Origin: Hirschia sp964351655
Lineage (GTDB): Bacteria > Pseudomonadota > Alphaproteobacteria > Caulobacterales > Hyphomonadaceae
Length of the DNA stretch: 64,000 bases
Assembly: GCA_964351655.1 (NCBI GenBank)
Contig: CAYGPD010000001.1
Span: 112,615-176,614 of the forward strand
Reading direction: 5' to 3'
Part shown: positions 18,001 through 27,146 of the stretch, piece after piece
How positions within the stretch are numbered: position 1 is the first letter of the stretch
Layout of the letters: every line of letters begins with the position of its first letter
Made by a program: the position numbers and the translations under genes
The notes under the pieces: generated by a model
What the model was told of the DNA's origin: nothing
The model's input: the letters and a program-made list of their open reading frames with translations, nothing else
Databases searched by the model: none

Positions 18001-18041
18001 CTTATAGCGCCAAGTCTTGGTTGAAAGATCTCAAAATGAAA

Positions 18042-18072
18042 AGAGCGAGCTATCACTAGCTCGCTCTCTTTT
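18042..18072. terminator. Bidirectional terminator between hydrolase and TonB receptor
   Basis: Perfect 11-bp stem AGAGCGAGCTA / TAGCTCGCTCT with a 4-base loop and CTTTTT after it; TTTTC on the other strand. Confidence 0.9.
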
Positions 18073-18091
18073 TGTGCTTCGAAACGTAAGC

Positions 18092-20392
18092 TTATCCTTT
18101 GATAGATAGCTCTAGACCAATGAGGCGGCCTTTGTTTAGAGGTGAGAATGTTCCAAACGGAGTTTGAGTGTCTCCACCTGCTTGTGCTTCATCTAGCAAG
18201 TTTTTGCCGTAAAGTGAGATAGAAACACCTTCAGTTGGTGTGTTCCATGTGATGTCTGCACCAACCATATCAACAGCGTTGAAATAACCGATATTGTTGT
18301 CTGTGTAAGCAGAACGGTCACGGTGTTGGTAATTTGCAGATGTCACGACGGAGCCTGCATTTCCGAGGGACTGATCCCATACGAAACCAAATCCGTATGT
18401 CATTTCAGGTGTACGTGGCAATTCTAGATCGTAGTCAGATGGCTGAACTACACCGCCGATAATATCTGCTGTTGTTGCAGCTGAAATTGGGAATTTAATG
18501 TCAGTGTATTCTGCATCAATATATCCCACATTACCGGAAATCAGGAATGAATCTGTGATCGCGAAGCGACCCTCCAATTCAACACCTTTCATTTCAGCAT
18601 CAGCTGTATTGTATATCAACTGAGACACACCCGCTGTCGGGCTAACAACGTTGATTTCACGTTGAAGATCTGTCGCTTTGTTGAAGAACACGGCTGAGTT
18701 CAAAAGGAAACGGCTGTCAGGTGTCTCGTATTTGTAACCAACCTCAAATGCATCAATGGTTTCTTCGTCGAAATACGCATTTCCGTTATTGATTGTTGCA
18801 TTCAAAGTCAGGAATGCAGTTGGGTCAGTGATACGGAAGTTGTAACCACCTGAACGGAAGCCGCGATTGTAAGACGCATAAAGAAGCGATGTGTCTGTTG
18901 TTGCGTATTCTAGGGCAACTTTAGGCGTTACGCTGCTCCAGTCATTTTTGTCTGCTGTTTCAACGGCACATGTGCCTTCAACTACAGAACATGGAACACC
19001 GCCGCGTTGTGCTGTTATGATTGGGAGAACCCAGGAGATTTCAGCATCTTTTTCTTCGTATGAGTAACGAAGGCCGACCTGTGCACTCAAACGATCTGTG
19101 AAGTCATAGTCAGCTTGCGCATACACACCAAATGATGAGTGGTCTTGAGCACCACCCCCTGTAAACGGCATGCTACCTGCTGGTAATAGTGGGCTTACAA
19201 GCGGAGCAAATATGTTACGACGCTCGTCGGATTCAATTGTTTGATCTAGATAAAACACACCTGTTGTAAGTGTGAGGTCTCCAAATGAACCGTTGTAGCG
19301 CAATTCATTAGAAAGTTGCTCGTGGATTGTATCTGAGAGTGCATCAAACAAGAAGCGTGTTGTAGAATCTAGGTCTGTGCTGCTGGTGTTACGATAATCG
19401 CGATATCCAGTGATGTTTGTAATTGTACCATCGCCAAATGGAACATCCCAATCGAGACGCAATGAACCAAACGTTGTTTGCATGTCGTAGAAGCCGCGGT
19501 TATCGATAGCGAAGTCGAAACTGTCACGATCGAAAATGGCACGGTTTTGTGAGGCTGGGCCATCACCTGCAAATTCACCATATTCAATTTTAGCTAGGGC
19601 CGTAAAATTGGTCGTTGGCATGAATTCCAAAGCACCACGGATAATTTTTGCATCACCTTCGCCGTGGTTTTCATTGTTGGCGAGGTTTTTAAAGTAGCCC
19701 TCATCATAGTTGTAATAAGCAGCAATTTTACCGTTTAATTTGCCTTCGATTAGAGGACCGGAAACCATACCTTGGACATATGAGTTCAGGCCACCACGGT
19801 CTTCATCGACTGGCGTTTCGGTAGCGACTTTAAAATCATATTTTAAAGTGTTTGTTGGATTGCCAGTGTTGATTGCAATAACACCACCTACGGTGTTACG
19901 ACCTTGGAGAATACCTTGAGGTCCACGTAGGATTTCAATGCTATCTAGGTCGAACATGTCCATCACGACACCTGTCGCTGAACCAAGTGCAACACCGTCA
20001 ACAACTACACCGATGGTCGGGTCGATTGATACGATAGAAGAGTTTACTCCCAAACCGCGCATGGAGAAGTTTGCGGAGCCTTTTGTAGTACCCAAATCAG
20101 TAAGTGTGACGTTTGGGGCAGAGAAGGATACGTCTTCTAGGTCTCTCACTTTTAGCGTGTCGAGTGAGTCTGCGTTGAAGGCAGTTACAGCTGTTGCGAT
20201 GTCCTGTACGTTTTCCGGATCTTTTTGTTTCGTCGCGGATACAGTGATTGTTTGCATCATACGCTGAACAGCAGTTTGACGACCATTGTCTTCGTCTGTC
20301 GTTTGCTCTTGAGCTACTGCAAGTTGGGACCCAAGCGTGACGATTGAGGCTAAACAGGTTGCGCCGCGCAATACGGCTTTAACTTTTGACAT
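18092..20392 (-). CDS. TonB-dependent outer-membrane receptor
   Basis: 766-residue outer-membrane gated channel. Signal peptide (residues 1-27, ending AVAQ), TonB box QTITVSATK near residue 48, a plug with SIEILRGPQGILQGRNTVGGVI, then a 22-strand barrel ending in LIGLELSIKG. It belongs to the broad group used by marine alphaproteobacteria for siderophores, glycans or hydrophobic compounds; the ligand is not readable. It faces the hydrolase gene across a shared terminator and lies near P450 and acyl-CoA synthetase genes, so uptake of a lipid-like substrate is possible but unproven. Confidence 0.93.
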   Translation of the reverse strand: MSKVKAVLRGATCLASIVTLGSQLAVAQEQTTDEDNGRQTAVQRMMQTITVSATKQKDPENVQDIATAVTAFNADSLDTLKVRDLEDVSFSAPNVTLTDLGTTKGSANFSMRGLGVNSSIVSIDPTIGVVVDGVALGSATGVVMDMFDLDSIEILRGPQGILQGRNTVGGVIAINTGNPTNTLKYDFKVATETPVDEDRGGLNSYVQGMVSGPLIEGKLNGKIAAYYNYDEGYFKNLANNENHGEGDAKIIRGALEFMPTTNFTALAKIEYGEFAGDGPASQNRAIFDRDSFDFAIDNRGFYDMQTTFGSLRLDWDVPFGDGTITNITGYRDYRNTSSTDLDSTTRFLFDALSDTIHEQLSNELRYNGSFGDLTLTTGVFYLDQTIESDERRNIFAPLVSPLLPAGSMPFTGGGAQDHSSFGVYAQADYDFTDRLSAQVGLRYSYEEKDAEISWVLPIITAQRGGVPCSVVEGTCAVETADKNDWSSVTPKVALEYATTDTSLLYASYNRGFRSGGYNFRITDPTAFLTLNATINNGNAYFDEETIDAFEVGYKYETPDSRFLLNSAVFFNKATDLQREINVVSPTAGVSQLIYNTADAEMKGVELEGRFAITDSFLISGNVGYIDAEYTDIKFPISAATTADIIGGVVQPSDYDLELPRTPEMTYGFGFVWDQSLGNAGSVVTSANYQHRDRSAYTDNNIGYFNAVDMVGADITWNTPTEGVSISLYGKNLLDEAQAGGDTQTPFGTFSPLNKGRLIGLELSIKG

Positions 20393-20547
20393 TTTTTTCC
20401 TCCCAATGGGTGCACGTTTATGGTCCGTGCTATATATTTTTGTTCATCACTTTAAGAAAGCAAGCGAGTAGTGACGGCGTTTAGGTGTTACAGACTTAGG
20501 TTGCAAAAATCGTTTCTACTTCATGATCTCCAACAGTGGATTTAAAA

Positions 20548-21972
20548 ATGTCACATAAGTCTCAGAAAGACACAAGGTATAGGCCTGTGCAAAGAATCAA
20601 TGAAGTCAAAGAGTTGATTTCTATTGCAACCACATGTGCTGATTTTCCACTATCGACGTTACGTCACTTCAACGGAGAGTTGTTAAAAAAGATTGGATTT
20701 TTTGAATTTTCTTCAAAAGAGTTGCAAAAATATTTCTGTTATTTTGAGCCATTGAAGGAGAATTTACCTGAGCCGCTTGCTCTTGCATATCATGGGCATC
20801 AGTTTGGCAGTTACAATCCTGATATTGGTGATGGTCGCGGATTTCTCTATGCGCAATTTTTGGATGAAGAAGATCGACTACTAGATCTTGGGACAAAGGG
20901 GTCGGGGCAGACACCTTTTTCTAGAACGGGTGATGGTCGCCTTACGCTAAAAGGTGGGGTTAGAGAAATTTTGGCGACAGAAATGCTCGAATCTCAAGGT
21001 GTAAATACGTCCAAAACCCTAACATTATTCGAGACAGGCGAGCAGTTGTATCGAGGGGATGAACCGAGCCCTGCGCGCTCTGCGGTTATGGTGCGATTAT
21101 CGCACAGTCATATCCGGTTTGGAACATTTCAACGTCTTGCATATTTAGAAAATAAAGACGGAATTGCGCAACTCATAGATTATTGCGTCCGCAATTATCA
21201 TCCTCAAACATTACGTGAAAATTTTGAAGATACGGTCGTTGAATTTTTTCGCGCTGTAGTGGTGGCAACTGCCAATATGATTGCAAGCTGGATGGCAGCT
21301 GGGTTTGTTCATGGCGTTATGAATACAGATAATATGGTAATTACAGGTGAAAGCTTTGATTATGGACCATATAGGTTTCTGCCTAAATCAGACCCAAATT
21401 TTGTAGCCGCTTATTTTGATCAGGGTGGTCGATACAGGTTTGGACGCCAACCAGATGCAGGACTATGGAATCTGACACAATTGGCAGGGTGTTTGTTGAC
21501 TCATTCCACTGTCCCCAAACTGGAAGCCGTGTTGGAAGAATACTCTGATGCTTATAAAAAGTCATTTCGTAAACACATGTTTCGGCGTTTAGGTATTGTT
21601 GAAATATCTGAAGAAAAAGATGGGCATTTATTACAAGAATTACTTACATGGATGACGCAAAGTGAAGCGGCATTTGAACAAACCTTCTTTGATTGGCAGG
21701 GTGGGGGAGCAAGTGAGTATCGAGCAAATGAAAGTCCGCAAGCGGCTCTATATGGGCAAAAAGAATTTGCTCCCATACGGGCTTTATTCATGCAGCAAAC
21801 GCCTGTGAATGAAGCGAGGTTGTCGCATCCCTATTTTCAAAAACAAGTGCCCGTTACACTCCTAATCGATGATGTTGAGAGAGTGTGGAGTCATATAGAT
21901 AAAGATGATGATTGGACGCCACTTGCTGCTCAAATTAATTGGATGAGACAGGCTCTGGAGGCTCAATCTTGA
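20548..21972 (+). CDS. selO: SelO/YdiU protein adenylyltransferase, cysteine-less
   Basis: Pseudokinase-fold enzyme that transfers AMP from ATP to protein hydroxyls. ATG at 20548 with GTGGA 7 bases upstream; a GTG at 20536 is an alternative. Family motifs are clear: HGHQFG, GDGRGFLYAQ, KGSGQTPFSRTGDGRLTLKGGVREIL, and the metal-binding HGVMNTDNM. The two cysteines that form the regulatory disulfide in E. coli SelO are both missing: the loop reads NFVAAYFD where E. coli has FICNHSD, and the C-terminus ends QALEAQS without the Cys tail. The activity is probably no longer under that redox switch. 474 residues. Confidence 0.93.
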   Translation: MSHKSQKDTRYRPVQRINEVKELISIATTCADFPLSTLRHFNGELLKKIGFFEFSSKELQKYFCYFEPLKENLPEPLALAYHGHQFGSYNPDIGDGRGFLYAQFLDEEDRLLDLGTKGSGQTPFSRTGDGRLTLKGGVREILATEMLESQGVNTSKTLTLFETGEQLYRGDEPSPARSAVMVRLSHSHIRFGTFQRLAYLENKDGIAQLIDYCVRNYHPQTLRENFEDTVVEFFRAVVVATANMIASWMAAGFVHGVMNTDNMVITGESFDYGPYRFLPKSDPNFVAAYFDQGGRYRFGRQPDAGLWNLTQLAGCLLTHSTVPKLEAVLEEYSDAYKKSFRKHMFRRLGIVEISEEKDGHLLQELLTWMTQSEAAFEQTFFDWQGGGASEYRANESPQAALYGQKEFAPIRALFMQQTPVNEARLSHPYFQKQVPVTLLIDDVERVWSHIDKDDDWTPLAAQINWMRQALEAQS

Positions 21973-22095
21973 GGTGCTGACTAAGTCTATTCAATTGCAT
22001 GAACGTAATATGGAAGTTTATTAACCGTTATTTGGTACTAAAAATAGGTATATAAGAGAAATCCTATGAGGATTCCTAGTTTTTGGTGATGAGTA

Positions 22096-24777
22096 ATGGA
22101 AAGCGGACCTGAATTTAAGGCCGATTTAGATACAGAAGCTCTGGAGTTTTTCTTTAACTCTGTGGATGAGCATTTTGCTATACTAAATGCCGACGGATCA
22201 GTGCGGCGTGCTAATGGCGCGTTCCGTCGATTTGTTGCGCCTGCCGCTGGTGCCGATAACGTATTACTTACTTCTTATTTGACTGAAGAGTGTCGCGAGA
22301 AATTCAATACTCAATTGGCGACACTGAAGCCCATGGAGACTATACAAGAGTTACGTCTAACTATGCGTATAGGTTGGGATATTCGGCTTGTTCAGGCCTC
22401 TTTGAGTAAGTCATCGTCCAATCTCTTTTACTTTAGTGCTGTCGATATTACGCACGATGCTAAATTAGAGAAGCGTCGCAAAGAAACAGATTCAGCATTA
22501 GAGCAACTTGAACTGCTTGTTGGAATCGGGCGTTGGACGATTTCTAAAACAAAAGCAGCTTTTTGGTCACCTGGAATGTTCCGCATGTTTGGAATGGAAG
22601 AGAGCTCGAAGCCTCTATCATATTCAGAGTATGCTCAGATGTTGTCTAAAGAAGACCTCAAAAAACTAACAGAAGCATTTGTCGGGACGCAAGTAGGTGC
22701 GAGCTCTGAGACTGTTACATGTACATTCAACTGTCCTGATGGACAGGTGCGGGTTATGGAGTTCGCGGGATCGCCTAGCTTTGCCGATGATGGATCTATT
22801 GATGGCGTAAGCGGTGTTGCACTAAATAAAACAAATAATATCAATGCATTGAAGTCCGCAATGCAGACTGAAACATCAGCAAAAGCTTTGTTGGATCACA
22901 CTCCGATAGGGATTGCTATTGTTGATGTTGTCGGCAAAATTTCACTGATAAATCCATCATTGACTCTGCAATTGGGAAAACCAGAGGCGCACGTCCTTGG
23001 CAATAAGATCGACCAATTGTGGGAAGAGACACCAGATTACCTTGTTGAGAGTGTATCATCCGCCTTGGCTGGCCAGACAACTGAACTGAAGCGGGTGCAG
23101 CTTGTAAATCGAGGCGGCAATCAATGGGTTGATTGGACATGTGCGCCTTGGCAAACGCAGGATGGTGAAATCTGTGGTGCGATATGTATCGTCAAGGATG
23201 TTACAAGAGAAGTCGAGCGGATTCGCAGAACTGAAGCCTCACACAAACGTATGGAATATGGTCTTTCGCTTTCTTCAATGATGGTGTGGGAAATTGATCT
23301 GGTCAACAAAACTCTGGAAATAGAGGGTGACTGGAAACCATTTTTCAAGACAAAGCCTACCCTAAGTGAGCTATCAAATAGTTTGTTTAAATCTGCTCAT
23401 GAAGATGACAAAACGCGCGTATCAAAATTGTGGAAACAGCACTTGTGTACTGGCTCTCCCATTCAGATGTCTTACCGAAAGGACAATGCTGTAGGACGTG
23501 AAATCTGGGTTTCTGTTGCATCACGCCAAGAGTCAAACGAGAGTGGTCGTACCGTTCGTATGATTGGATCAATGCGAGACATTACAGTTTCTCAAAAAGC
23601 GGACTTTTTGAGCAGCCAAGTGGAGCACAAGATACAATTAGAGCATGGCCGGAAAGCGGCTTTGGTGCGGAATGTTGGTGCGGCTGTTTTAGAGCAAACT
23701 CAAAGTATGATGGATGTGTCTAGCATGCTTCAGCGCACGAATATTAGCGCAGAACAAGCGAGTATGTTGCGCCTGTTAAATACATCAGCAAACGCAGTCT
23801 ATGAAGCGATGCAAGGCGTTGAACGTTTTGCTTCATTACATGCCTCTCCCTTTAAAACTGAAACATCTGAATTTGTACCGGAAAAATTGGTTGCGAGTTG
23901 TTTGGAACGCGCAAAATCGGATATTGATCTAAAAAGAATTAAAGTCGTTTATGATCACCGCGTAGAAATGGAACAGCAGTATAAAGGACTGCCTAGTACA
24001 ATTTCGGACACAATAGATATTATTATTCAAGAGGTTATAAAGTCTGCACCTTCCAATTCCAGTGTTGTTGTTGAAGCTGAAATAGACAATTCGGGTGAGG
24101 GGCTTTGTCTGTTTTCATTTGGGGTGAAGACTTCAGAGTTAGATGGATTGATGCCAGTCGAAGAGATGACAAAGCTTCAAAACGACAACTATGAAAACCT
24201 AACTCTTGCGACGATCAACGACTATGCGGATAAACTAAAAGGTGAGGTTTATGCAAAAAAGCAAGGTGGACGCACTTTGCAAATCCTTATTGAGCTTCCT
24301 ATCACTCAGGAGTTTGAACGCACAACGAATACGTCAACAAATACACGTGTTTGTAGCCAGAAAGGGCTGTCTGTTTTAGTTGCGGAAGATAACCCACTTA
24401 ATAGGCGTGTTCTGGAGTTGTTGGCCATCCAGTTAGAATTGGATGTGTCATTCGTCGAGAATGGCGAAGAGGCTGTGGAAGCTATTAAAGCGAAAGCTTA
24501 TGATGCGATCATTATGGATACGCAGATGCCGATTATGAGCGGAATTTCTGCAATACGAGCAATTCGAAATTGGGAGGAGTCCCAATCTCATCCAAGTGTT
24601 CCTATTATCGCTGCTATTCCTCATATGAGTTTTTCAAAAGTGCGAGAAGCAATGACGGCAGGGGCTGACGATTGTATTGCGAAACCTATTTCACAAGAAG
24701 ATTTGCTTTCTCACTTAAGTGACTTGACTGGAAAAGGTTGGGAATTGCCTGCAACTAAAATTGCGGCGAATGGATAA
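22096..24777 (+). CDS. Degenerate hybrid histidine kinase with PAS domains and receiver
   Basis: 893 residues, no membrane segment. Three to four PAS-like domains occupy about 15-500 (for example LLDHTPIGIAIVDVVGKI). The region where the dimerisation helix should be (about 515-545) reads RNVGAAVLEQTQSMM, aligning with the usual NMSHEIRTPLN but without His, Glu, Arg, Thr or Pro. The ATPase region (about 590-750) lacks a recognisable N box or G boxes. The receiver (about 757-880) keeps VAEDN, phospho-Asp D808 in IIMDTQMP and Lys in IAKPIS, but has Ile where Thr/Ser is expected. So the kinase is probably dead and the receiver may accept phosphate from another protein. A TTAACC half-site lies 70 bp upstream. 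Confidence 0.85.
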   Translation: MESGPEFKADLDTEALEFFFNSVDEHFAILNADGSVRRANGAFRRFVAPAAGADNVLLTSYLTEECREKFNTQLATLKPMETIQELRLTMRIGWDIRLVQASLSKSSSNLFYFSAVDITHDAKLEKRRKETDSALEQLELLVGIGRWTISKTKAAFWSPGMFRMFGMEESSKPLSYSEYAQMLSKEDLKKLTEAFVGTQVGASSETVTCTFNCPDGQVRVMEFAGSPSFADDGSIDGVSGVALNKTNNINALKSAMQTETSAKALLDHTPIGIAIVDVVGKISLINPSLTLQLGKPEAHVLGNKIDQLWEETPDYLVESVSSALAGQTTELKRVQLVNRGGNQWVDWTCAPWQTQDGEICGAICIVKDVTREVERIRRTEASHKRMEYGLSLSSMMVWEIDLVNKTLEIEGDWKPFFKTKPTLSELSNSLFKSAHEDDKTRVSKLWKQHLCTGSPIQMSYRKDNAVGREIWVSVASRQESNESGRTVRMIGSMRDITVSQKADFLSSQVEHKIQLEHGRKAALVRNVGAAVLEQTQSMMDVSSMLQRTNISAEQASMLRLLNTSANAVYEAMQGVERFASLHASPFKTETSEFVPEKLVASCLERAKSDIDLKRIKVVYDHRVEMEQQYKGLPSTISDTIDIIIQEVIKSAPSNSSVVVEAEIDNSGEGLCLFSFGVKTSELDGLMPVEEMTKLQNDNYENLTLATINDYADKLKGEVYAKKQGGRTLQILIELPITQEFERTTNTSTNTRVCSQKGLSVLVAEDNPLNRRVLELLAIQLELDVSFVENGEEAVEAIKAKAYDAIIMDTQMPIMSGISAIRAIRNWEESQSHPSVPIIAAIPHMSFSKVREAMTAGADDCIAKPISQEDLLSHLSDLTGKGWELPATKIAANG

Positions 24778-24789
24778 GTACACAAAACT

Positions 24790-24828
24790 GGGAATTGAGC
24801 GCTTTATGGTGGTCTCAATTCCCGTTTC
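24790..24828. terminator. Terminator between hybrid kinase and fpr
   Basis: Perfect 10-bp stem GGGAATTGAG / CTCAATTCCC with a 14-base loop, between convergent genes; AGTTTTG follows on the minus strand, only GTTTC on the plus. Confidence 0.7.
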
Positions 24829-24852
24829 ACTGTGCGGTAGTCTCTTTGCTAT

Positions 24853-25662
24853 CTAACCAGCAAATGCTTTTTCAATAACGAATTGCGCGGGCGTCGCGTT
24901 GGAACCTTCAACGAGTCCCGCATCCAAACAGAGCTGTTTTGTATCTGCGAGCATTTCCATGGAACCACAAATCATCACGCGATCAGTTTCTGGATTTAGA
25001 ACCGGTACTTCAAGGTCTTTAAATAATTTGCCAGAGCTTATGAGGTCGGTGATGCGACCTTTGATTGGATAATCCTCACGGGTGACAGACCCATAATGTA
25101 CAAGTTTTCCTTGTGCTAACTCACCAAGGAATTCGTGGTTGAGGACTTCTTCAACAAGATCCTTACCATATTGTAGTTCTGCAACTTCACGGCAAGTGTG
25201 TGTAACGATCACTTGATCGAATTTTTCGTATGTTTCCGGGTCGCGAATAACACTTGCAAAAGGTGCAAAGCCGGTGCCTGTCGAGAAACAATAGAGCCGT
25301 TTACCCGGTACAAGGGCGTCATGCACAAGAGTACCTGTAGGTTTGCGACCAAGCAGGACTTTATCGCCCGGCTGAATTTTTTGTAGACGGGAGGTCAATG
25401 GACCGTCTGGCACCTTGATGGAATAAAATTCTAACTCTTCATCCCAGCTAGGTGATGCGATCGAGTAAGCGCGTAGAAGAGGTTTTCCGTTATCTTTATA
25501 AAGACCGATCATAACAAATTCACCTGACCGAAAGCGGAAACTATCGGGGCGCGTTAAACGGAAAGAAAACAAGCGGTCAGTATAGTGTTTAACCGACAGA
25601 ACTGTTTCTTCCGTTGGGCCATTTGCTGATTTTGCGGGTTTAGCTGCTGTCGCTGCGTCCAT
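24853..25662 (-). CDS. fpr: Ferredoxin/flavodoxin--NADP+ reductase
   Basis: FAD enzyme passing electrons between NADPH and ferredoxin. FAD-binding RAYSIASPSWDEELEFYSIKV around residue 65, NADP-binding FSTGTGFAPFASVIRDP around 130, and MICGSMEML with a C-terminal VIEKAFAG typical of the bacterial subclass. 269 residues; the N-terminal 18 residues are an Ala/Lys-rich extension. GGACGA precedes the ATG at 25662. It could serve oxidative-stress defence or supply ferredoxin to the P450. Confidence 0.94.
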   Translation of the reverse strand: MDAATAAKPAKSANGPTEETVLSVKHYTDRLFSFRLTRPDSFRFRSGEFVMIGLYKDNGKPLLRAYSIASPSWDEELEFYSIKVPDGPLTSRLQKIQPGDKVLLGRKPTGTLVHDALVPGKRLYCFSTGTGFAPFASVIRDPETYEKFDQVIVTHTCREVAELQYGKDLVEEVLNHEFLGELAQGKLVHYGSVTREDYPIKGRITDLISSGKLFKDLEVPVLNPETDRVMICGSMEMLADTKQLCLDAGLVEGSNATPAQFVIEKAFAG

Positions 25663-26021
25663 TACAATTCGTCCTTAAACCTGTTCTCGTCGCGCCTAAA
25701 ATTCACCAACATTGTGTTGAAGATGTCGCTATATATTAGTGGAGCTAAGTCTTCTTGGGGCAAGTTGCAACTAAACTGACCCTTTAGTGTTTGCATAGGC
25801 TAGAAATACATATGGTTTGAGAGGAATTTCATAACAAAATGTTTTTTACGATATGTAAATTTGTATATAGAGCTCATGTGTTGAGAAACACTATTCAGGT
25901 ATAAGTAGCGACAGAGTGTCCGTTAACTATAACGATCACGTGTCAAATCGTATTATTTTCTATATTAGGCTTTTTGGTAAGCCTGCCAATGCTGGTAGAT
26001 ATGAGTGAAAGGAGGCCGTGT
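25663..26021. other. Gene-less stretch between fpr and the RND operon
   Basis: 359 bp with both divergent promoters, AT-rich. It includes GTGTT-GAGA-AACAC (25878-25891), a small palindrome that may be an operator, and a long run of A/T around 25835-25870. No gene or RNA is evident. Confidence 0.5.
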
Positions 26022-27146
26022 ATGTCGCGGTCCATGAAAATCGCCGCCGGAATATTCGCGGTATTTGTCCTTTATTTTGCCGGTAGCGCACTTTTTCGTT
26101 CGGGCGATGAAACGCGCGGTCATATTCCAGAAGGAACGGCGAATGCTGTACCAACGCTCGATAAACCAGTACCTGGAAAGCGCAATGGGAAAGAAGTTGT
26201 TCGCGTATTAGTGCGCAATTCAAAATCGCAACCGCATCCCATATTTTTAAGTTTGAAGGGGCGCTCAGAACCAGCTCGGTCTGTGCTTGTGCGGTCTGAG
26301 ACCACCGGTGTCGTGTCTCGTGCAAACGCAGTTGAGGGTAGTCTCGTCAAACTCAATGCTGTGTTGTGTGGATTGGATGTGGATGCACGCCAAGCCAAAC
26401 TAGATGAAGCTAAAGCATTATTAGCTTCTGCAAAGTTAGACTATGAGGCAACAAAAGATCTTGTTGCTAAAGGTTGGAAGCCGCCCAATCAGGAGGCAGC
26501 TGCAAAAGCGACTCTGGATGCCGCCACTGCTGCTCTAGAAGGTGCGCAAGTGGAATTATCCAAGACGGATATTCGGGCACCCTTTCCGGGCGTATTTGAA
26601 AAACGTGAGGCAGAGATCGGAGACTTTCTTTCCCCCGGCGGCGTTTGCGGGTTGCTGCTTGATCTAAATCCGCTAATTGTTGCGGCGGATGTGTCGGAAA
26701 AATATGCAGGCATACTGCAAACTAACTCTACAGCAATCGCAAGTCTAGGTCAGCGTTCGGATACAAATGTTGAAGGTATCGTGCGCTATGTTGCTTCTTC
26801 GGCCGACACGGCAACTGGTACTTATAGAGTTGAAATTGCTATAGATAATCCAGATATGAGCATTCCTGCTGGCCAATCTTCAGATATTCGAATTCAGATT
26901 GGTGAAGGTATGGCGCACCATATTTCTCCTGCATTGATTGTGTACTCTGACGATGGAGCACCTGGAGTTAGATATGTTGGCCCCAATTCAATGGTGAATC
27001 TGTCATCAGTAGAAATCGTTGATAGCGACGCATCAGGTATTTGGGTGGTTGGACTTCCACAAGAAGCAAATATCATCGTTCAAGGACAAGATTATGTACA
27101 ACAAGGGTTGCGTGTAGAGTCTTTCTTTGAGGGAGATAAAAGCTAA
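26022..27146 (+). CDS. RND efflux periplasmic adaptor (membrane fusion protein)
   Basis: Links an RND pump to an outer-membrane channel. ATG at 26022 chosen because GGAGG lies 6 bases upstream and the product then starts with one membrane anchor (KIAAGIFAVFVLYFAGSALF). Then come a lipoyl half-motif (SETTGVVSRANAVEGSLVKL), a short helical hairpin (about 120-165, ending EVELSKTDIRAPFPG in sense) and beta-barrel and membrane-proximal domains. 374 residues. Its stop overlaps the pump start by one base (TAATG), so the two are translationally coupled. Confidence 0.93.
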   Translation: MSRSMKIAAGIFAVFVLYFAGSALFRSGDETRGHIPEGTANAVPTLDKPVPGKRNGKEVVRVLVRNSKSQPHPIFLSLKGRSEPARSVLVRSETTGVVSRANAVEGSLVKLNAVLCGLDVDARQAKLDEAKALLASAKLDYEATKDLVAKGWKPPNQEAAAKATLDAATAALEGAQVELSKTDIRAPFPGVFEKREAEIGDFLSPGGVCGLLLDLNPLIVAADVSEKYAGILQTNSTAIASLGQRSDTNVEGIVRYVASSADTATGTYRVEIAIDNPDMSIPAGQSSDIRIQIGEGMAHHISPALIVYSDDGAPGVRYVGPNSMVNLSSVEIVDSDASGIWVVGLPQEANIIVQGQDYVQQGLRVESFFEGDKS

